Source: Prauserella_A sp040645195
Lineage (GTDB): Bacteria > Actinomycetota > Actinomycetes > Mycobacteriales > Pseudonocardiaceae
Reading direction: 5' to 3'
Assembly: GCF_040645195.1 (NCBI RefSeq)
Contig: NZ_JBEYXW010000007.1
Span: 124,001-188,000, forward strand
DNA: 64,000 bases
The notes beneath the pieces are model-generated. The model searched no databases. It saw nothing but the letters and a program-made list of their open reading frames with translations, and was not told where the DNA came from. The translations under genes were made by a program, and so were the position numbers. Shown here in pieces: positions 37,203-45,788 of the stretch. Each line of letters starts with the position of its first letter. The stretch's first letter is position 1.

Positions 37203-38561
37203 CTACCGCTCCTCGTCGTCGGGGCCCCAGGCACCCAGCACCGGCGGCGCCGTGGCCTGCGTGGCACCGAAGGTCTCGTCGGGGTCCGGGTCGATGAGGA
37301 AGGAGGCGTGCGTGTGCTCCTTCTCCTCTTCCTGCCTGGCCGCCCCCGCACCCATGCCGCCCATCGGTGCGCCGGGCGGGACCGCGTTCGCACCACCGAT
37401 CGTGCCGCTGGACGGCACCATGCTCTGGTTCTGCGGCTGCACCGACGCCGCGCTGCCGCCCTGCTGGTTGGCGGTGGCGGCGGTCTCCGACGACGACTGC
37501 TTGGTGCTCCCGGTGCGGTTGCCCCTGCCAAGGGAGCGCGCGCCGGCGTAGCCGAGGGCACCACCCGCCACGGCCGCACCCAGCGACCCGGCGACGTTCG
37601 GGCCGGAGCTCGGCGCGGGCGCAACGGCCGCGGAACCGACGCCCGTGCCGGTGCCCATGCCCGTGCCCGGTGCCGGTGCGGCGGCAGCGGCCGGCGCGTT
37701 GTGAGCTGCGGCAGCCGGCGACACAGCCTGCCCACCTGCGGCGTAGCCGGAGGAGACAACGCTGTTGTCGACGCCCTGCGTGACGATCCCCGGGGCCGCG
37801 CCGATGCCGGCCAGCGTGCCACCCGGCGTGCCGAAACCGACGCCGTAGGAGCCCAGAGAGCCGACCTGGCCCGCGTTGTGGCCCGAACCAATGGTCAGCG
37901 GCTTGAGCCCGAGCGACTCGGGGCCGAAGCTCGGGGTCGTGCTGTCGACCTCGGACATCGCGGTGGTGTAGGCCTCCAGATAAGCCACCTGCTGGGCCTT
38001 GACGTCCTGGGCCGCGTCGAACTGCGGCTTCATGTCCTTGACCATCGCGGCGGGCCCGTCGGCCAGCATCGCCGCCGTCTGGGCACCCGGATCGAACTCG
38101 ACCGGCTGCGGCATCTTCTTGAGCTCGGCGGCGGCAGAGGCCTGCTGCGCAAGGCGCGAGCTCATCGTGTTCGCCGCCTCGGAGGCCTGCGAGCTGGAGT
38201 TGGCGATCGCGACGAGCGAGCCCTGCGCCGCGCCGGCACCCTGGCCGATCCACGCCGCGCCGAGCTCGGCGATCGCGTTGTACAGGTCGTCGGCCGCCTG
38301 CTGCAGGCTCGCACTGTGGCTCGACCACTGCTGGCCGATCTCCTCGGCGGAGCCGGGCTCGTTGTTGACGGTCGCGAAGCTGTAGAGCTGCTGGCTGTCC
38401 TGCGCATACCAGTTCGGCCGGTCACCGATGGCGCGGTCGTCGCCGTAGTCGAACCCGTCGGGCCGGCTCTGCGCCTGCGCGACGATGTCGACGACCTCGG
38501 AGTTGTCCCCGAGTGGGACGGTGGAACCGGTGGTCCCGGCGCCACGATTGTCGATGCCCAT
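37203..38561 (-). CDS. PPE-like T7SS substrate
   Basis: 452 residues. The N-terminal 180 residues are helical, with SASLQQAADDLYNAIAELG followed by the WxG turn W104-I-G106 and HSASLQ/SSSQASEAA helices typical of the PPE fold. The C-terminal 250 residues are Gly/Ala/Pro/Ser-rich and low in complexity (GTGMGTGTGVGSAAVAPAP). The tail is acidic: EEEKEHTHASFLIDPDPDE. PPE proteins pair with PE proteins and are secreted or surface-exposed through ESX systems. The PE-like gene lies 18 bases upstream and the EspG-like gene 3 bases downstream. Confidence 0.78.
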   Translation of the reverse strand: MGIDNRGAGTTGSTVPLGDNSEVVDIVAQAQSRPDGFDYGDDRAIGDRPNWYAQDSQQLYSFATVNNEPGSAEEIGQQWSSHSASLQQAADDLYNAIAELGAAWIGQGAGAAQGSLVAIANSSSQASEAANTMSSRLAQQASAAAELKKMPQPVEFDPGAQTAAMLADGPAAMVKDMKPQFDAAQDVKAQQVAYLEAYTTAMSEVDSTTPSFGPESLGLKPLTIGSGHNAGQVGSLGSYGVGFGTPGGTLAGIGAAPGIVTQGVDNSVVSSGYAAGGQAVSPAAAAHNAPAAAAAPAPGTGMGTGTGVGSAAVAPAPSSGPNVAGSLGAAVAGGALGYAGARSLGRGNRTGSTKQSSSETAATANQQGGSAASVQPQNQSMVPSSGTIGGANAVPPGAPMGGMGAGAARQEEEKEHTHASFLIDPDPDETFGATQATAPPVLGAWGPDDEER

Positions 38562-38579
38562 GTGAGTTCCCCCTGGTGT

Positions 38580-38948
38580 TTACGCCTGGCCGCTGAACGG
38601 CTCGGCGCCGGCCTGGTCGATCTCGTGGTACCGGCTCATCGCCGTCATGATGGCCTGCTCGGCCTGCTCGTACTGGGTGTAGAGGTTGTGCAGCGCCTGC
38701 GCGTAGGAGTCGCCCCCGCCGTCGGCGCGCTCGGAGAACTTGGCGGCGATCGCGTTGCCGATCGGGTTGGCGCCGAGCCGCGGCGGCGCGGCCAGCGAGG
38801 CGGCGTTGCCGAGCAACGCCTCGACCAGGTCCTTACCGGTACGGATCTTGTTGAGCACGGCCTGTGCGGCATCGGGATCCACGCCGACCTGACCGGTAGC
38901 GGCCGCGTTACGGAACGCGGCGGCGTCCGCGTAGCTGCTGTTCCCCAT
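38580..38948 (-). CDS. PE-like T7SS substrate with YxxxD export signal
   Basis: 122 residues, mostly helical, with no cleavable signal peptide. Near the C-terminus Y107-H-E-I-D111 fits the YxxxD/E type VII export signal, following a long helix (YTQYEQAEQAIMTAMSRYHEID). The protein lacks a WxG, as expected for the partner that supplies the YxxxD while PPE supplies WxG. It is the first gene of the PE-PPE-EspG-EspG operon, 155 bases downstream of hpt. The exact Pro-Glu PE motif is absent, so the call is structural. Confidence 0.7.
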   Translation of the reverse strand: MGNSSYADAAAFRNAAATGQVGVDPDAAQAVLNKIRTGKDLVEALLGNAASLAAPPRLGANPIGNAIAAKFSERADGGGDSYAQALHNLYTQYEQAEQAIMTAMSRYHEIDQAGAEPFSGQA

Positions 38949-39103
38949 AGTCTTAGCTCTCTCCCGTCCCCAGAACCGCTCGAAAACGGCCTCGCGCCAG
39001 CGATCTTCGCTTAGGTTAACGCACTACCTGCGAACTTATGACGCGATCTGCGCAGACTCAGTTCCGTACTTTTCCCGTAGTCACGCAGTGCAGCCAACGG
39101 CGA

Positions 39104-39697
39104 TTACGACGAGTAAACCTTGGGTTCGAGCGTGCCAATGAACGGCAGATCGCGGTAACGCTCCGCATAGTCGAGGCCGTAGCCGACGACGAACTCGTTC
39201 GGGATGTCGAAGCCGATGTACCTCACCGGCACGTCGACCTTCACCGCGTCACGCTTGCGCAGGAGCGAGCACACGTGGAGCGAGGCGGGGTTGCGCGTCG
39301 CGAGGTTCTTCAGCAGCCAGGACAGGGTGAGCCCTGAGTCGACGATGTCCTCGACGATCAGCACGTCCCTGCCCGCTATGTCGCGGTCGAGGTCCTTGAG
39401 GATCCGCACGACGCCGGACGACGACGTCGACGAGCCGTAGGAGGACACGGCCATGAACTCCAGCTGCGCGGGGATCGGCAGCGCACGGGCGAAGTCCGTC
39501 ATGAACATGACGGCGCCCTTCAGCACGCCGACCAGCACGAGGTCCGATGCCCTCGTCTCCATCGGATAGTCGGCTGCGACCTTCTCGGCCAGCTCCGCGA
39601 TCTTGTCATTGATCTCTTGCTCGGTGATGAGCACGGAGGCGATGTCGCCTTCGTACACGGGCCAGTCCCCTCTGGTGGTGGGTTCGGGAGAGTTCAC
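39104..39697 (-). CDS. hpt: Hypoxanthine-guanine phosphoribosyltransferase
   Basis: 197 residues from GTG 39697, overlapping the tilS stop (GTGA). The PRPP motif is VLIVEDIVDSGLTLSWLL; SSYGSSTSSSGVVRI is the flexible loop; purine-binding IPNEFVVGYGLDYAE lies near the C-terminus. It salvages hypoxanthine and guanine to IMP and GMP. Coupling to tilS, and their order before ftsH, is widespread in Gram-positive bacteria. Confidence 0.96.
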   Translation of the reverse strand: MNSPEPTTRGDWPVYEGDIASVLITEQEINDKIAELAEKVAADYPMETRASDLVLVGVLKGAVMFMTDFARALPIPAQLEFMAVSSYGSSTSSSGVVRILKDLDRDIAGRDVLIVEDIVDSGLTLSWLLKNLATRNPASLHVCSLLRKRDAVKVDVPVRYIGFDIPNEFVVGYGLDYAERYRDLPFIGTLEPKVYSS

Positions 39698-40659
39698 GGT
39701 TCGACACAGAGCTTTCCACGTGACCTGCGTGCTTCAAAATTGCCCGGCAGCCATACGCCACCCTGGCCGCGCCAGTTCCCCACGAGCGCGTCGACGGAGC
39801 GCAGGTGGGAGTCGGTCAGCTCGGTGACGCCGGCATCGAGCAACCAGCGGCGCAGCACCCGGCGGCGCAGTGCAGGCGCGGCAGGCGTGAGTACGGCGAC
39901 GTCGAGTTCACGCCCGGTACGCGCACGGTCGAGCAACTGACCGGCAAGGGTGTCCAGCGCCTCGGCGTCCTCCCGCAGCTGAGCCGCGGTGCGGGCCAGC
40001 GCGGCGGCGACCCCGCCTGCGAGCACGTCCTCCAGCAGCGGGAGAACCTCCTCGCGCAGCCGGACCCTGGTGTAGCGGCGGTCGGCGTTGTGCGGATCGA
40101 GCCAGGGCTCGACACCCAGCTCGGCGCACGCCTCCCTGGTGACCGTGCGTGGCACGCCCAGCAGCGGCCTGCCCCACGGCGGATCGAACGGCCGCATCCC
40201 GGCCACCGAGCGCGGGCCGGAACCACGCCCCAGCCCGAGCAGCACGGTCTCGGCCTGGTCGTCACGGGTGTGGCCGAGCAACACGAGCCCACCGGCCGCG
40301 GGCAACGCCCCGCGTAACGCGGCGTAGCGCGCCTTGCGTGCGGCGGCCTCCGGCCCGCCGGGCCCCGCAACGGTCACCTGGAGAACCCGCGCGTCGGCTG
40401 CGCCGAGCTTGCGGGCTGTGGCGGCGGCCTGCACCGCGACCTCGGCCGAACCAGGCTGCAGGCCGTGGTCCACGACGAGTGCGGTGACCCGCAGCCCGAG
40501 TCGTTGCCCCACATGCGCAGTCGCCTCGGTGAGTGCGAGGGAGTCGGCGCCGCCGGATACGCCGACGAACACCTCGCCGTCGCCGAGCTGGCCGGCACGC
40601 TCGGTGAGAAAGTCGCGAACTGCCCGCCTGGTGACGGTCAGTGCACCCGGCGCACCCAT
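39694..40659 (-). CDS. tilS: tRNA(Ile)-lysidine synthetase
   Basis: 321 residues from ATG 40659. The PP-loop is VGVSGGADSLAL and HTRDDQAETVLLGLGRGSG follows. It attaches lysine to C34 of tRNA-Ile(CAU) so that AUA is read as Ile; it is essential. It overlaps the metalloprotease gene by 22 bases and hpt by 4 bases. The short C-terminal domain is typical for actinobacteria. Confidence 0.95.
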   Translation of the reverse strand: MGAPGALTVTRRAVRDFLTERAGQLGDGEVFVGVSGGADSLALTEATAHVGQRLGLRVTALVVDHGLQPGSAEVAVQAAATARKLGAADARVLQVTVAGPGGPEAAARKARYAALRGALPAAGGLVLLGHTRDDQAETVLLGLGRGSGPRSVAGMRPFDPPWGRPLLGVPRTVTREACAELGVEPWLDPHNADRRYTRVRLREEVLPLLEDVLAGGVAAALARTAAQLREDAEALDTLAGQLLDRARTGRELDVAVLTPAAPALRRRVLRRWLLDAGVTELTDSHLRSVDALVGNWRGQGGVWLPGNFEARRSRGKLCVEP

Positions 40660-41723
40660 GCCTGCGGATCCCTGATCTCGGCGCGGCTGGGCAGGGTGTT
40701 CGGCGAGGTCCAGACGGCGTTGAAGCCGGCCATGCCCACCTCGTCGACGACCTGCCGGGTGAACGCCGCGCCAAGGGCGTACTGGCGGATCTTGGCGTCA
40801 ACGCCGAGCAGGCTGCGGAGGAAGCGGTCGAGCAGGCCGCCGCCCTTGCGCCGCGCGGTGAACCGGCGGCGGATGGTGGCCACGCTCGGCACCACATCGG
40901 GCCCCACGGCGTCCATCACGTAGTCGGCGTGCCCTTCCAGCAGCGTCGACAGTGCCAGCAGCCGGTCGAACACGGCACGTTGCTGCGGCGACTGCAGCAG
41001 CTCGGCAAGGCCGTGCGAACCGTCGGCCCTGATCCGCCGCGCGTCGCGCAGGCTCTCCGGCAGTCTGCCGAGGACGGTGCCGAGCCCGTCGGCGTCGGCG
41101 AGGCCACCGATCAGCCTGCCCACCTCGTCGGCGAAGTAGTCCCGCAGCCAGCCGACGGCCGTGAACTGGAGCCGGTGCGTTGACTCGTGCAGGCACACCC
41201 ACATACGGAAATCGCGACCGGACACACCCATCGCCCGCTGCGCGGTGACGACGTTCGGCGCTACCAGCAGCAACCTGCCGTTCCCCCCGAGACCGCCGAA
41301 CGGGTCGTACTGCCCGAGTACCCGCGCCCCGAGGAAGGCGAGGACGACCCCGGTCTGTACACCGGCGCCACCCGCGACGAGCGGCGTCAGCGGGCCTGCG
41401 GGAACAGTCGGCAGAGCCCGGCTGGTCAACACGTCGAGCCCCGACGCGGCCGCACGCACCCAACCGGGCCGGTCCACGACATCGCCGGGCAGCAGCGGTA
41501 GGCCCGCACCGAGCTTGGTCAGCTCGCGGACGTGGCGCTCGGCGTCGACGGTCAGCTCGCGCAGTTCAGCGACGGCGAGTTCCGCCTCGGCACGAGGCAC
41601 GACCGGCCCGCCACGGGCGAGGAACGCTCCGGTGGACGCGGCTACGGACCAGTCGACCAGAGGGTTGGCGTTGGCCTGCGTCTGCTCTTGCACGTATTCG
41701 ACGCTACCTGTTGTCACTGGCAT
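40638..41723 (-). CDS. Zinc-dependent metalloprotease-like protein (DUF2342 type)
   Basis: 361 residues. The motif CLHESTHRLQF contains HEXXH (HESTH), the hallmark of zinc metalloproteases. Other family stretches are VDWSVAASTG near the N-terminus and GHADYVMDAVGPDVVPS. It corresponds to M. tuberculosis Rv3626c, a family once annotated as F420-associated. No signal peptide is visible. It overlaps dacB by 10 bases and tilS by 22, so it is firmly in this operon. The substrate is unknown. Confidence 0.85.
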   Translation of the reverse strand: MPVTTGSVEYVQEQTQANANPLVDWSVAASTGAFLARGGPVVPRAEAELAVAELRELTVDAERHVRELTKLGAGLPLLPGDVVDRPGWVRAAASGLDVLTSRALPTVPAGPLTPLVAGGAGVQTGVVLAFLGARVLGQYDPFGGLGGNGRLLLVAPNVVTAQRAMGVSGRDFRMWVCLHESTHRLQFTAVGWLRDYFADEVGRLIGGLADADGLGTVLGRLPESLRDARRIRADGSHGLAELLQSPQQRAVFDRLLALSTLLEGHADYVMDAVGPDVVPSVATIRRRFTARRKGGGLLDRFLRSLLGVDAKIRQYALGAAFTRQVVDEVGMAGFNAVWTSPNTLPSRAEIRDPQAWVRRVH

Positions 41724-43504
41724 CCACAGCCACGCAACGTGGCCGTTATGGTGTCGAGCGCCGCCCGGCCTGCGTCGGTGTCGGAGCCCGAGGTCATGAC
41801 CGCGAACACGAGCACGCGGCCGTCCTTGTCGAGGACGACGCCGGCGAGTGTGTTGATGCCGTCGGACGGGATCGTGCCGGTCTTCGCGCGGACCCAGCCG
41901 CGGCCCGTGACGGCGGTGCCCTCGGTGTAGCGGTCGGCAAGTGTGCCGCTGCCACCCGCGACCGGCAGCCCGCCCAGCAGCGGCCGCAGCTTCGCGGTAC
42001 GCGCGTCGCCCCTGCCGTCCGGCGCGGCGGCCACCGCCAGCACGTCACCGAACAGGTTCGCGGGCACCTTGTCGTCGAGCGAGAGACCGCTGTTGTCGGA
42101 CAAGTGCGCGCCACTGATGTCGAAACCGTTGCGCTGCAACACATCCAGCGTGGCCTGCGCGGAACCGGCGAACGACGGCTCCGCACCGGTGGCGATGGCG
42201 ACCTGCCGCGCGATTACGTCGGCCAGGAGGTTGTCGGAGTGCAGCAGGAACTGGTCGACGAGCTCGGTGAGCGGTGCGGACTTCACCTCGCCGAGTAGCT
42301 GTCCGCCCTGCGGCGCGGTGGTCGTGACCGGTGTGCCGACCTGCGCGCCGAGCCGGCTGGCGAGCTCCTGAGCCAGCACCGTGGCCGGCTGGGCGTGACG
42401 CTGGGATTTGTCGTCGTCGGCAACGCTGCGGCCACCGTCGAGCATCGCTGGCGTAACCGGCGCCGCGTAGGTCGACGGCGCATCCTCCGCCGCCCAGCCC
42501 TGCGCGCTCAGCGGCCCGGCGTAGGCGCTCAGGTCGAGCTGGACCCGCGTGACGTTGCCACCGGTGGCCTGCTTGACCTGCGCGACCAGGTCGTCGAGAT
42601 GCGCGGCACCGGGATAGACGGACTCCTGCCCTTCCGGCAGCGACGACAGCGTCACGTCACCGCCTGCGACGAGCACCACGGTGCCGGGTTCGGCACCAGC
42701 GACCACGCGGGTGGACAGCTGGCTGCCGTGGTCGAGTGCGAGCAGGGCGGCCGCCGCCGTCAGCACCTTCACTGTGGAGGCAGGCGTGATCGCCTGACTC
42801 GCGTTGCGCTCCCACAGCGTGGTGCCGCCGACGGGGTCGATCACGGTACCGGTGAGCGTGCCGAGCGCGGAGTCGCTCGCCGGCCCGGCGAGTGCGGCTT
42901 CGACACCGCCCCCGGTCGGTGGGGGCACCGAGTCGGAGGGGCCGCTCAGCGAGCGCGTGGCCGCGACCGGCTGGGGCGGATCACCCTTGGGCAGGTTCGG
43001 GGCCCACGGCAGACCCAACCGGTTCGACACGTACGGCAGGGCGAGAGCCACACCGACCGCGATGACGAGGACAACGGCCAGCCCGCTGAGCACCAAGCCG
43101 CGCCTGCGCTTGGGCGCCGCGTCGGCCTCCGCGGTGTCGGCGATCGGTGGCGGCTCGGTATCGCCGGTCGTCGCGGGGGCGGGACGCTGCTCACCGTTCG
43201 GCTCGATCCGCATCGGCACCGCGGGTGTGCCCGCAGGCGGGACCTGGGCAGGAGCCGGCGGCCGCGGCGGCTGCAGCGGTCGTTGCTGCTGCGCCGGCCG
43301 CGGTGGCGGGGGCGGGAGCACCAGCTTGGGCACCCAGACGGTGGGCTGATCCTGAGATGTGGCGTTGGGCACAGGGAGCTCGTCGGTGACGCCGTCCGTA
43401 CCAGCACCCCGTGCCGAATCCTGATCATCCGACGGCCACGCGGGCTCCGGCGTCTCTCCCTTGCCCGGCACGCACCCCTCCTCGTCTCCCGACGGGGCAG
43501 ACAT
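41714..43504 (-). CDS. dacB: D-alanyl-D-alanine carboxypeptidase/endopeptidase (PBP4/DacB type)
   Basis: 596 residues from ATG 43504 (an ATG at 43552 is in frame). The first 150 residues are an acidic, Pro/Gln-rich cytoplasmic region, followed by one membrane helix (GLVLSGLAVVLVIAVGVALAL). The catalytic part has SxxK as STVK (TPASTVKVL), SxN as SDN (LHSDNLLAD) and KTG as AKTGTIPS. It trims peptidoglycan peptides outside the membrane. The long disordered N-terminal tail is unusual outside actinobacteria and may bind cell-wall machinery or be phosphorylated. It is divergent from ppa. Confidence 0.92.
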   Translation of the reverse strand: MSAPSGDEEGCVPGKGETPEPAWPSDDQDSARGAGTDGVTDELPVPNATSQDQPTVWVPKLVLPPPPPRPAQQQRPLQPPRPPAPAQVPPAGTPAVPMRIEPNGEQRPAPATTGDTEPPPIADTAEADAAPKRRRGLVLSGLAVVLVIAVGVALALPYVSNRLGLPWAPNLPKGDPPQPVAATRSLSGPSDSVPPPTGGGVEAALAGPASDSALGTLTGTVIDPVGGTTLWERNASQAITPASTVKVLTAAAALLALDHGSQLSTRVVAGAEPGTVVLVAGGDVTLSSLPEGQESVYPGAAHLDDLVAQVKQATGGNVTRVQLDLSAYAGPLSAQGWAAEDAPSTYAAPVTPAMLDGGRSVADDDKSQRHAQPATVLAQELASRLGAQVGTPVTTTAPQGGQLLGEVKSAPLTELVDQFLLHSDNLLADVIARQVAIATGAEPSFAGSAQATLDVLQRNGFDISGAHLSDNSGLSLDDKVPANLFGDVLAVAAAPDGRGDARTAKLRPLLGGLPVAGGSGTLADRYTEGTAVTGRGWVRAKTGTIPSDGINTLAGVVLDKDGRVLVFAVMTSGSDTDAGRAALDTITATLRGCGCQ

Positions 43505-43626
43505 CACACTTGCACGCATCCGTGCGACACCCGTCGGATTCGTAGTCCACACTAGTGAAGACGGTAAATGGACTATGTGAGCCGCCCGGACGCGGCGCGC
43601 ACAGGCGACGAGGCAGCGAGGACGGC

Positions 43627-44139
43627 GTGGAGTTCGACGTCACGATCGAAATCCCCAAGGGGGAGCGCAACAAGTACGAGGTGGACCACAAGACGGGGCG
43701 CATCAGGCTCGACCGCACCCTGTTCACGGCCACGCAGTATCCGGCCGACTACGGGTTCATCGATGACACCCTCGGTCAGGACGGCGACCCGCTGGACGCG
43801 CTGGTGCTCGTCCAGGAACCGACCTTCCCCGGCTGCCTGATCCGCTGCCGGGCGATCGGCATGTTCCGCATGCGCGACGAGAAGGGCCCGGACGACAAGG
43901 TCCTGGCGGTCCCGGCGTACGACCCGCGCCTGGAGCATCTGCGCGACATCCACCACCTGAACGAGTTCCACAAGCTCGAGATCGAGCACTTCTTCCAGGT
44001 GTACAAGGACCTCGAGCCGGCCAAGAGCGTGGAGGGCTCCGCGTGGGTCGGCCGCGTCGAGGCCGAGGAGGAGATCAAGCGCTCCTACGAGCGGGAGATC
44101 GACCACCGCGAGAAGGAAGCCGCCAACGGCGAGCACTGA
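43627..44139 (+). CDS. ppa: Inorganic pyrophosphatase, family I
   Basis: 170 residues from GTG 43627 (VEFDVTIEIPKGERNKYE). The metal-binding signature DDTLGQDGDPLDALVLV (DxDPxD) and the Lys/Arg/Tyr active-site positions are intact. It hydrolyses cytoplasmic PPi and pulls biosynthetic reactions forward. It complements the membrane pyrophosphatase encoded at 58904. It starts divergently from dacB as in mycobacteria (Rv3627c/Rv3628). Confidence 0.96.
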   Translation: MEFDVTIEIPKGERNKYEVDHKTGRIRLDRTLFTATQYPADYGFIDDTLGQDGDPLDALVLVQEPTFPGCLIRCRAIGMFRMRDEKGPDDKVLAVPAYDPRLEHLRDIHHLNEFHKLEIEHFFQVYKDLEPAKSVEGSAWVGRVEAEEEIKRSYEREIDHREKEAANGEH

Positions 44140-44153
44140 GCAGTTTCAAAGCA

Positions 44154-44200
44154 CCCAAGGCCACCATAGTTGCGTTGAACGCAACCAAGGTGGCCTTGGG
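44154..44200. terminator. Nested cruciform-type hairpin between ppa and glyA
   Basis: Outer arms CCCAAGGCCACC (44154-44165) and its exact complement (44189-44200). Inside is a second perfect hairpin, arms GTTGCGTT (44169-44176) and AACGCAAC (44178-44185). It serves convergent genes from both sides. Confidence 0.75.
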
Positions 44201-44208
44201 GGATCACA

Positions 44209-44242
44209 AAGGGTCCCCTTGCCGCATGGCTTGGGGACCCTT
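44209..44242. terminator. Second hairpin between ppa and glyA
   Basis: Perfect 10-bp arms AAGGGTCCCC (44209-44218) and GGGGACCCTT (44233-44242), loop of 14 bases. It lies just after the glyA stop on the minus strand. Confidence 0.7.
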
Positions 44243-44255
44243 CTGTGTTGACGGG

Positions 44256-45524
44256 TCAGGCCAGGTAGCCCGGGATCGGGAAGCCGTTGAGCAGTTCCCG
44301 GACCTCGGCGGCGATGGCCTGCAGCGCGGCGGTGTCCTCGGCGAGCGCGGCGGAGACGGTGCGGTCGATCCACGCCGCGATCTGCGGCTGGTGCTCCGGC
44401 TCGAGGCCGCGCGTCGTGATCGCCGCCGTGCCGAGCCGGATGCCCGACGGGTCGAACGGCTTGCGCGGGTCGAACGGCACCGTGTTGTAGTTCAGCTCGA
44501 TCCCGGCCGCGTCCAGTGCCTGCGCGGCGGGCTTGCCGCCGATGTGCTTGTTGGTCAGGTCCACCAGCAGCAGGTGGTTGTCCGTACCGCCGGAAACCAG
44601 GTCGAAGCCGCGCTCGATCAGGGCCTCCGCCAGTGCCTTGGCGTTGGCGACGATCTTGTGTGCGTAGTCGCGGAACTCCGGCTTGGCCGCCTCGCCGAGT
44701 GCCACCGCGATCGCCGCAGTGGTGTGGTTGTGCGGACCACCCTGCAAGCCCGGGAACACCGCCTTGTCGACGGCCTTCGCGTGGTCGGCATCCGAGAGGA
44801 TCATGGCGCCCCGCGGGCCGCGCAGTGTCTTGTGCGTCGTGGTGGTGATAACGGGTGCGTGGCCGACGGGCGAGGGGTGCGCACCACCGGCGATCAGCCC
44901 GGCGATGTGCGCGATGTCGGCGACGAGCACCGCACCGGCCTCGCGGGCGATCTCGGCGAAAGCCGGGAAGTCGATGGTGCGCGGGATCGCTGTGCCACCA
45001 GCGAAGATCAGCTTCGGCCGGTGCTCGAGCGCCAGCTCGCGCACCTGGTCGAGGTCGACCCGGCCGGTCTCCTTGCGCACGCCGTAACGGACCGCGTTGA
45101 ACCACTTCCCGGTCGCCGACACGCTCCAGCCGTGTGTCAGGTGGCCACCGTCCGGCAACGCCATGCCGAGCACCGTGTCGCCCGGCTTGGCGAACGCCAG
45201 GTACACCGCGAGGTTGGCAGGCGAGCCGGAGTAGGGCTGCACGTTGGCGTGCTCGACGCCGAACAGTGTCTTCGCGCGCTCGATCGCCAGCGTCTCGACC
45301 GGGTCGATGAGCTGCTGACCCTCGTAGTAGCGCTTGCCGGCGTAGCCCTCGGAGTACTTGTTGGTCAGCACCGTGCCGGTGGCTTCCAGCACCGCCTGCG
45401 AGACGTAGTTCTCCGAGGCGATGAGCCTGACCTTGTCGTGCTGCCGTGCGGCTTCGGCCTCGATCAACCCGGCGATCTCGGGGTCGGCGGCGGACAGCGT
45501 GGGAATCGCTGGCTGGTGCGTCAT
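44256..45524 (-). CDS. glyA: Serine hydroxymethyltransferase
   Basis: 422 residues from ATG 45524 with GGAG upstream. The PLP lysine is in VITTTTHKTLRGPRG; GYAGKRYYEG and SGSPANLAVY bind substrate and cofactor. It converts serine and tetrahydrofolate to glycine and methylene-THF, the main one-carbon source. The leader holds a ZTP riboswitch, which senses 10-formyl-THF shortage. With the folate operon in the same window, one-carbon supply is well represented, though the two are 11 kb apart. Confidence 0.97.
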   Translation of the reverse strand: MTHQPAIPTLSAADPEIAGLIEAEAARQHDKVRLIASENYVSQAVLEATGTVLTNKYSEGYAGKRYYEGQQLIDPVETLAIERAKTLFGVEHANVQPYSGSPANLAVYLAFAKPGDTVLGMALPDGGHLTHGWSVSATGKWFNAVRYGVRKETGRVDLDQVRELALEHRPKLIFAGGTAIPRTIDFPAFAEIAREAGAVLVADIAHIAGLIAGGAHPSPVGHAPVITTTTHKTLRGPRGAMILSDADHAKAVDKAVFPGLQGGPHNHTTAAIAVALGEAAKPEFRDYAHKIVANAKALAEALIERGFDLVSGGTDNHLLLVDLTNKHIGGKPAAQALDAAGIELNYNTVPFDPRKPFDPSGIRLGTAAITTRGLEPEHQPQIAAWIDRTVSAALAEDTAALQAIAAEVRELLNGFPIPGYLA

Positions 45525-45551
45525 GTCATGAACTCCTGGCGTGCGGTGTTC

Positions 45552-45632
45552 GGCGACACCCAGGCGCGCGGTGCCGGCTCCTCAGTCGCTCCCCGGTGGT
45601 GCTCCACCTCGATGGCGCCAGTCGCTACTGCG
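45552..45632 (-). ncRNA. ZTP (pfl) riboswitch upstream of glyA
   Basis: Minus-strand leader of glyA. It carries the conserved elements in order: GCGACTGGCG (45625-45616), a stem GGTGG/CCACC (45608-45595), CCGGGGAGCGA (45596-45586), and after a short linker GCGCCTGGG (45567-45559), which pairs back with the first block. These match the ZTP/pfl consensus that binds ZMP/ZTP and controls purine and one-carbon genes, glyA among them. The expression platform between 45552 and the start was not resolved. Confidence 0.8.
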
Positions 45633-45788
45633 CCTTCGATGGTAATCGACGCGTGCCGACGGCAGGCTCGTCAGTCCTTGACCGGTACGCATACGGTGAG
45701 TGACCGAAAGCAAAGCCGCCACAAACCGCAACCAGCCGTCTACGATCAGTCGTCGAAGCCACCAGGCGGACGTTGGGGAGCGAAAACC

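Noticed and set aside
39011..39029. TTAGGTTA half-site upstream of the PE-like gene resembling an iron box
   Set aside because: Only the left arm fits the IdeR consensus; the right arm (TACCT) is out of register, giving about 10 of 19 matches. Not enough to call.
45678..45711. TTGACC followed by a weak -10 as a promoter for the WXG100-like gene
   Set aside because: The spacing fits only loosely and the -10 is GC-rich, so I do not list it as a feature.
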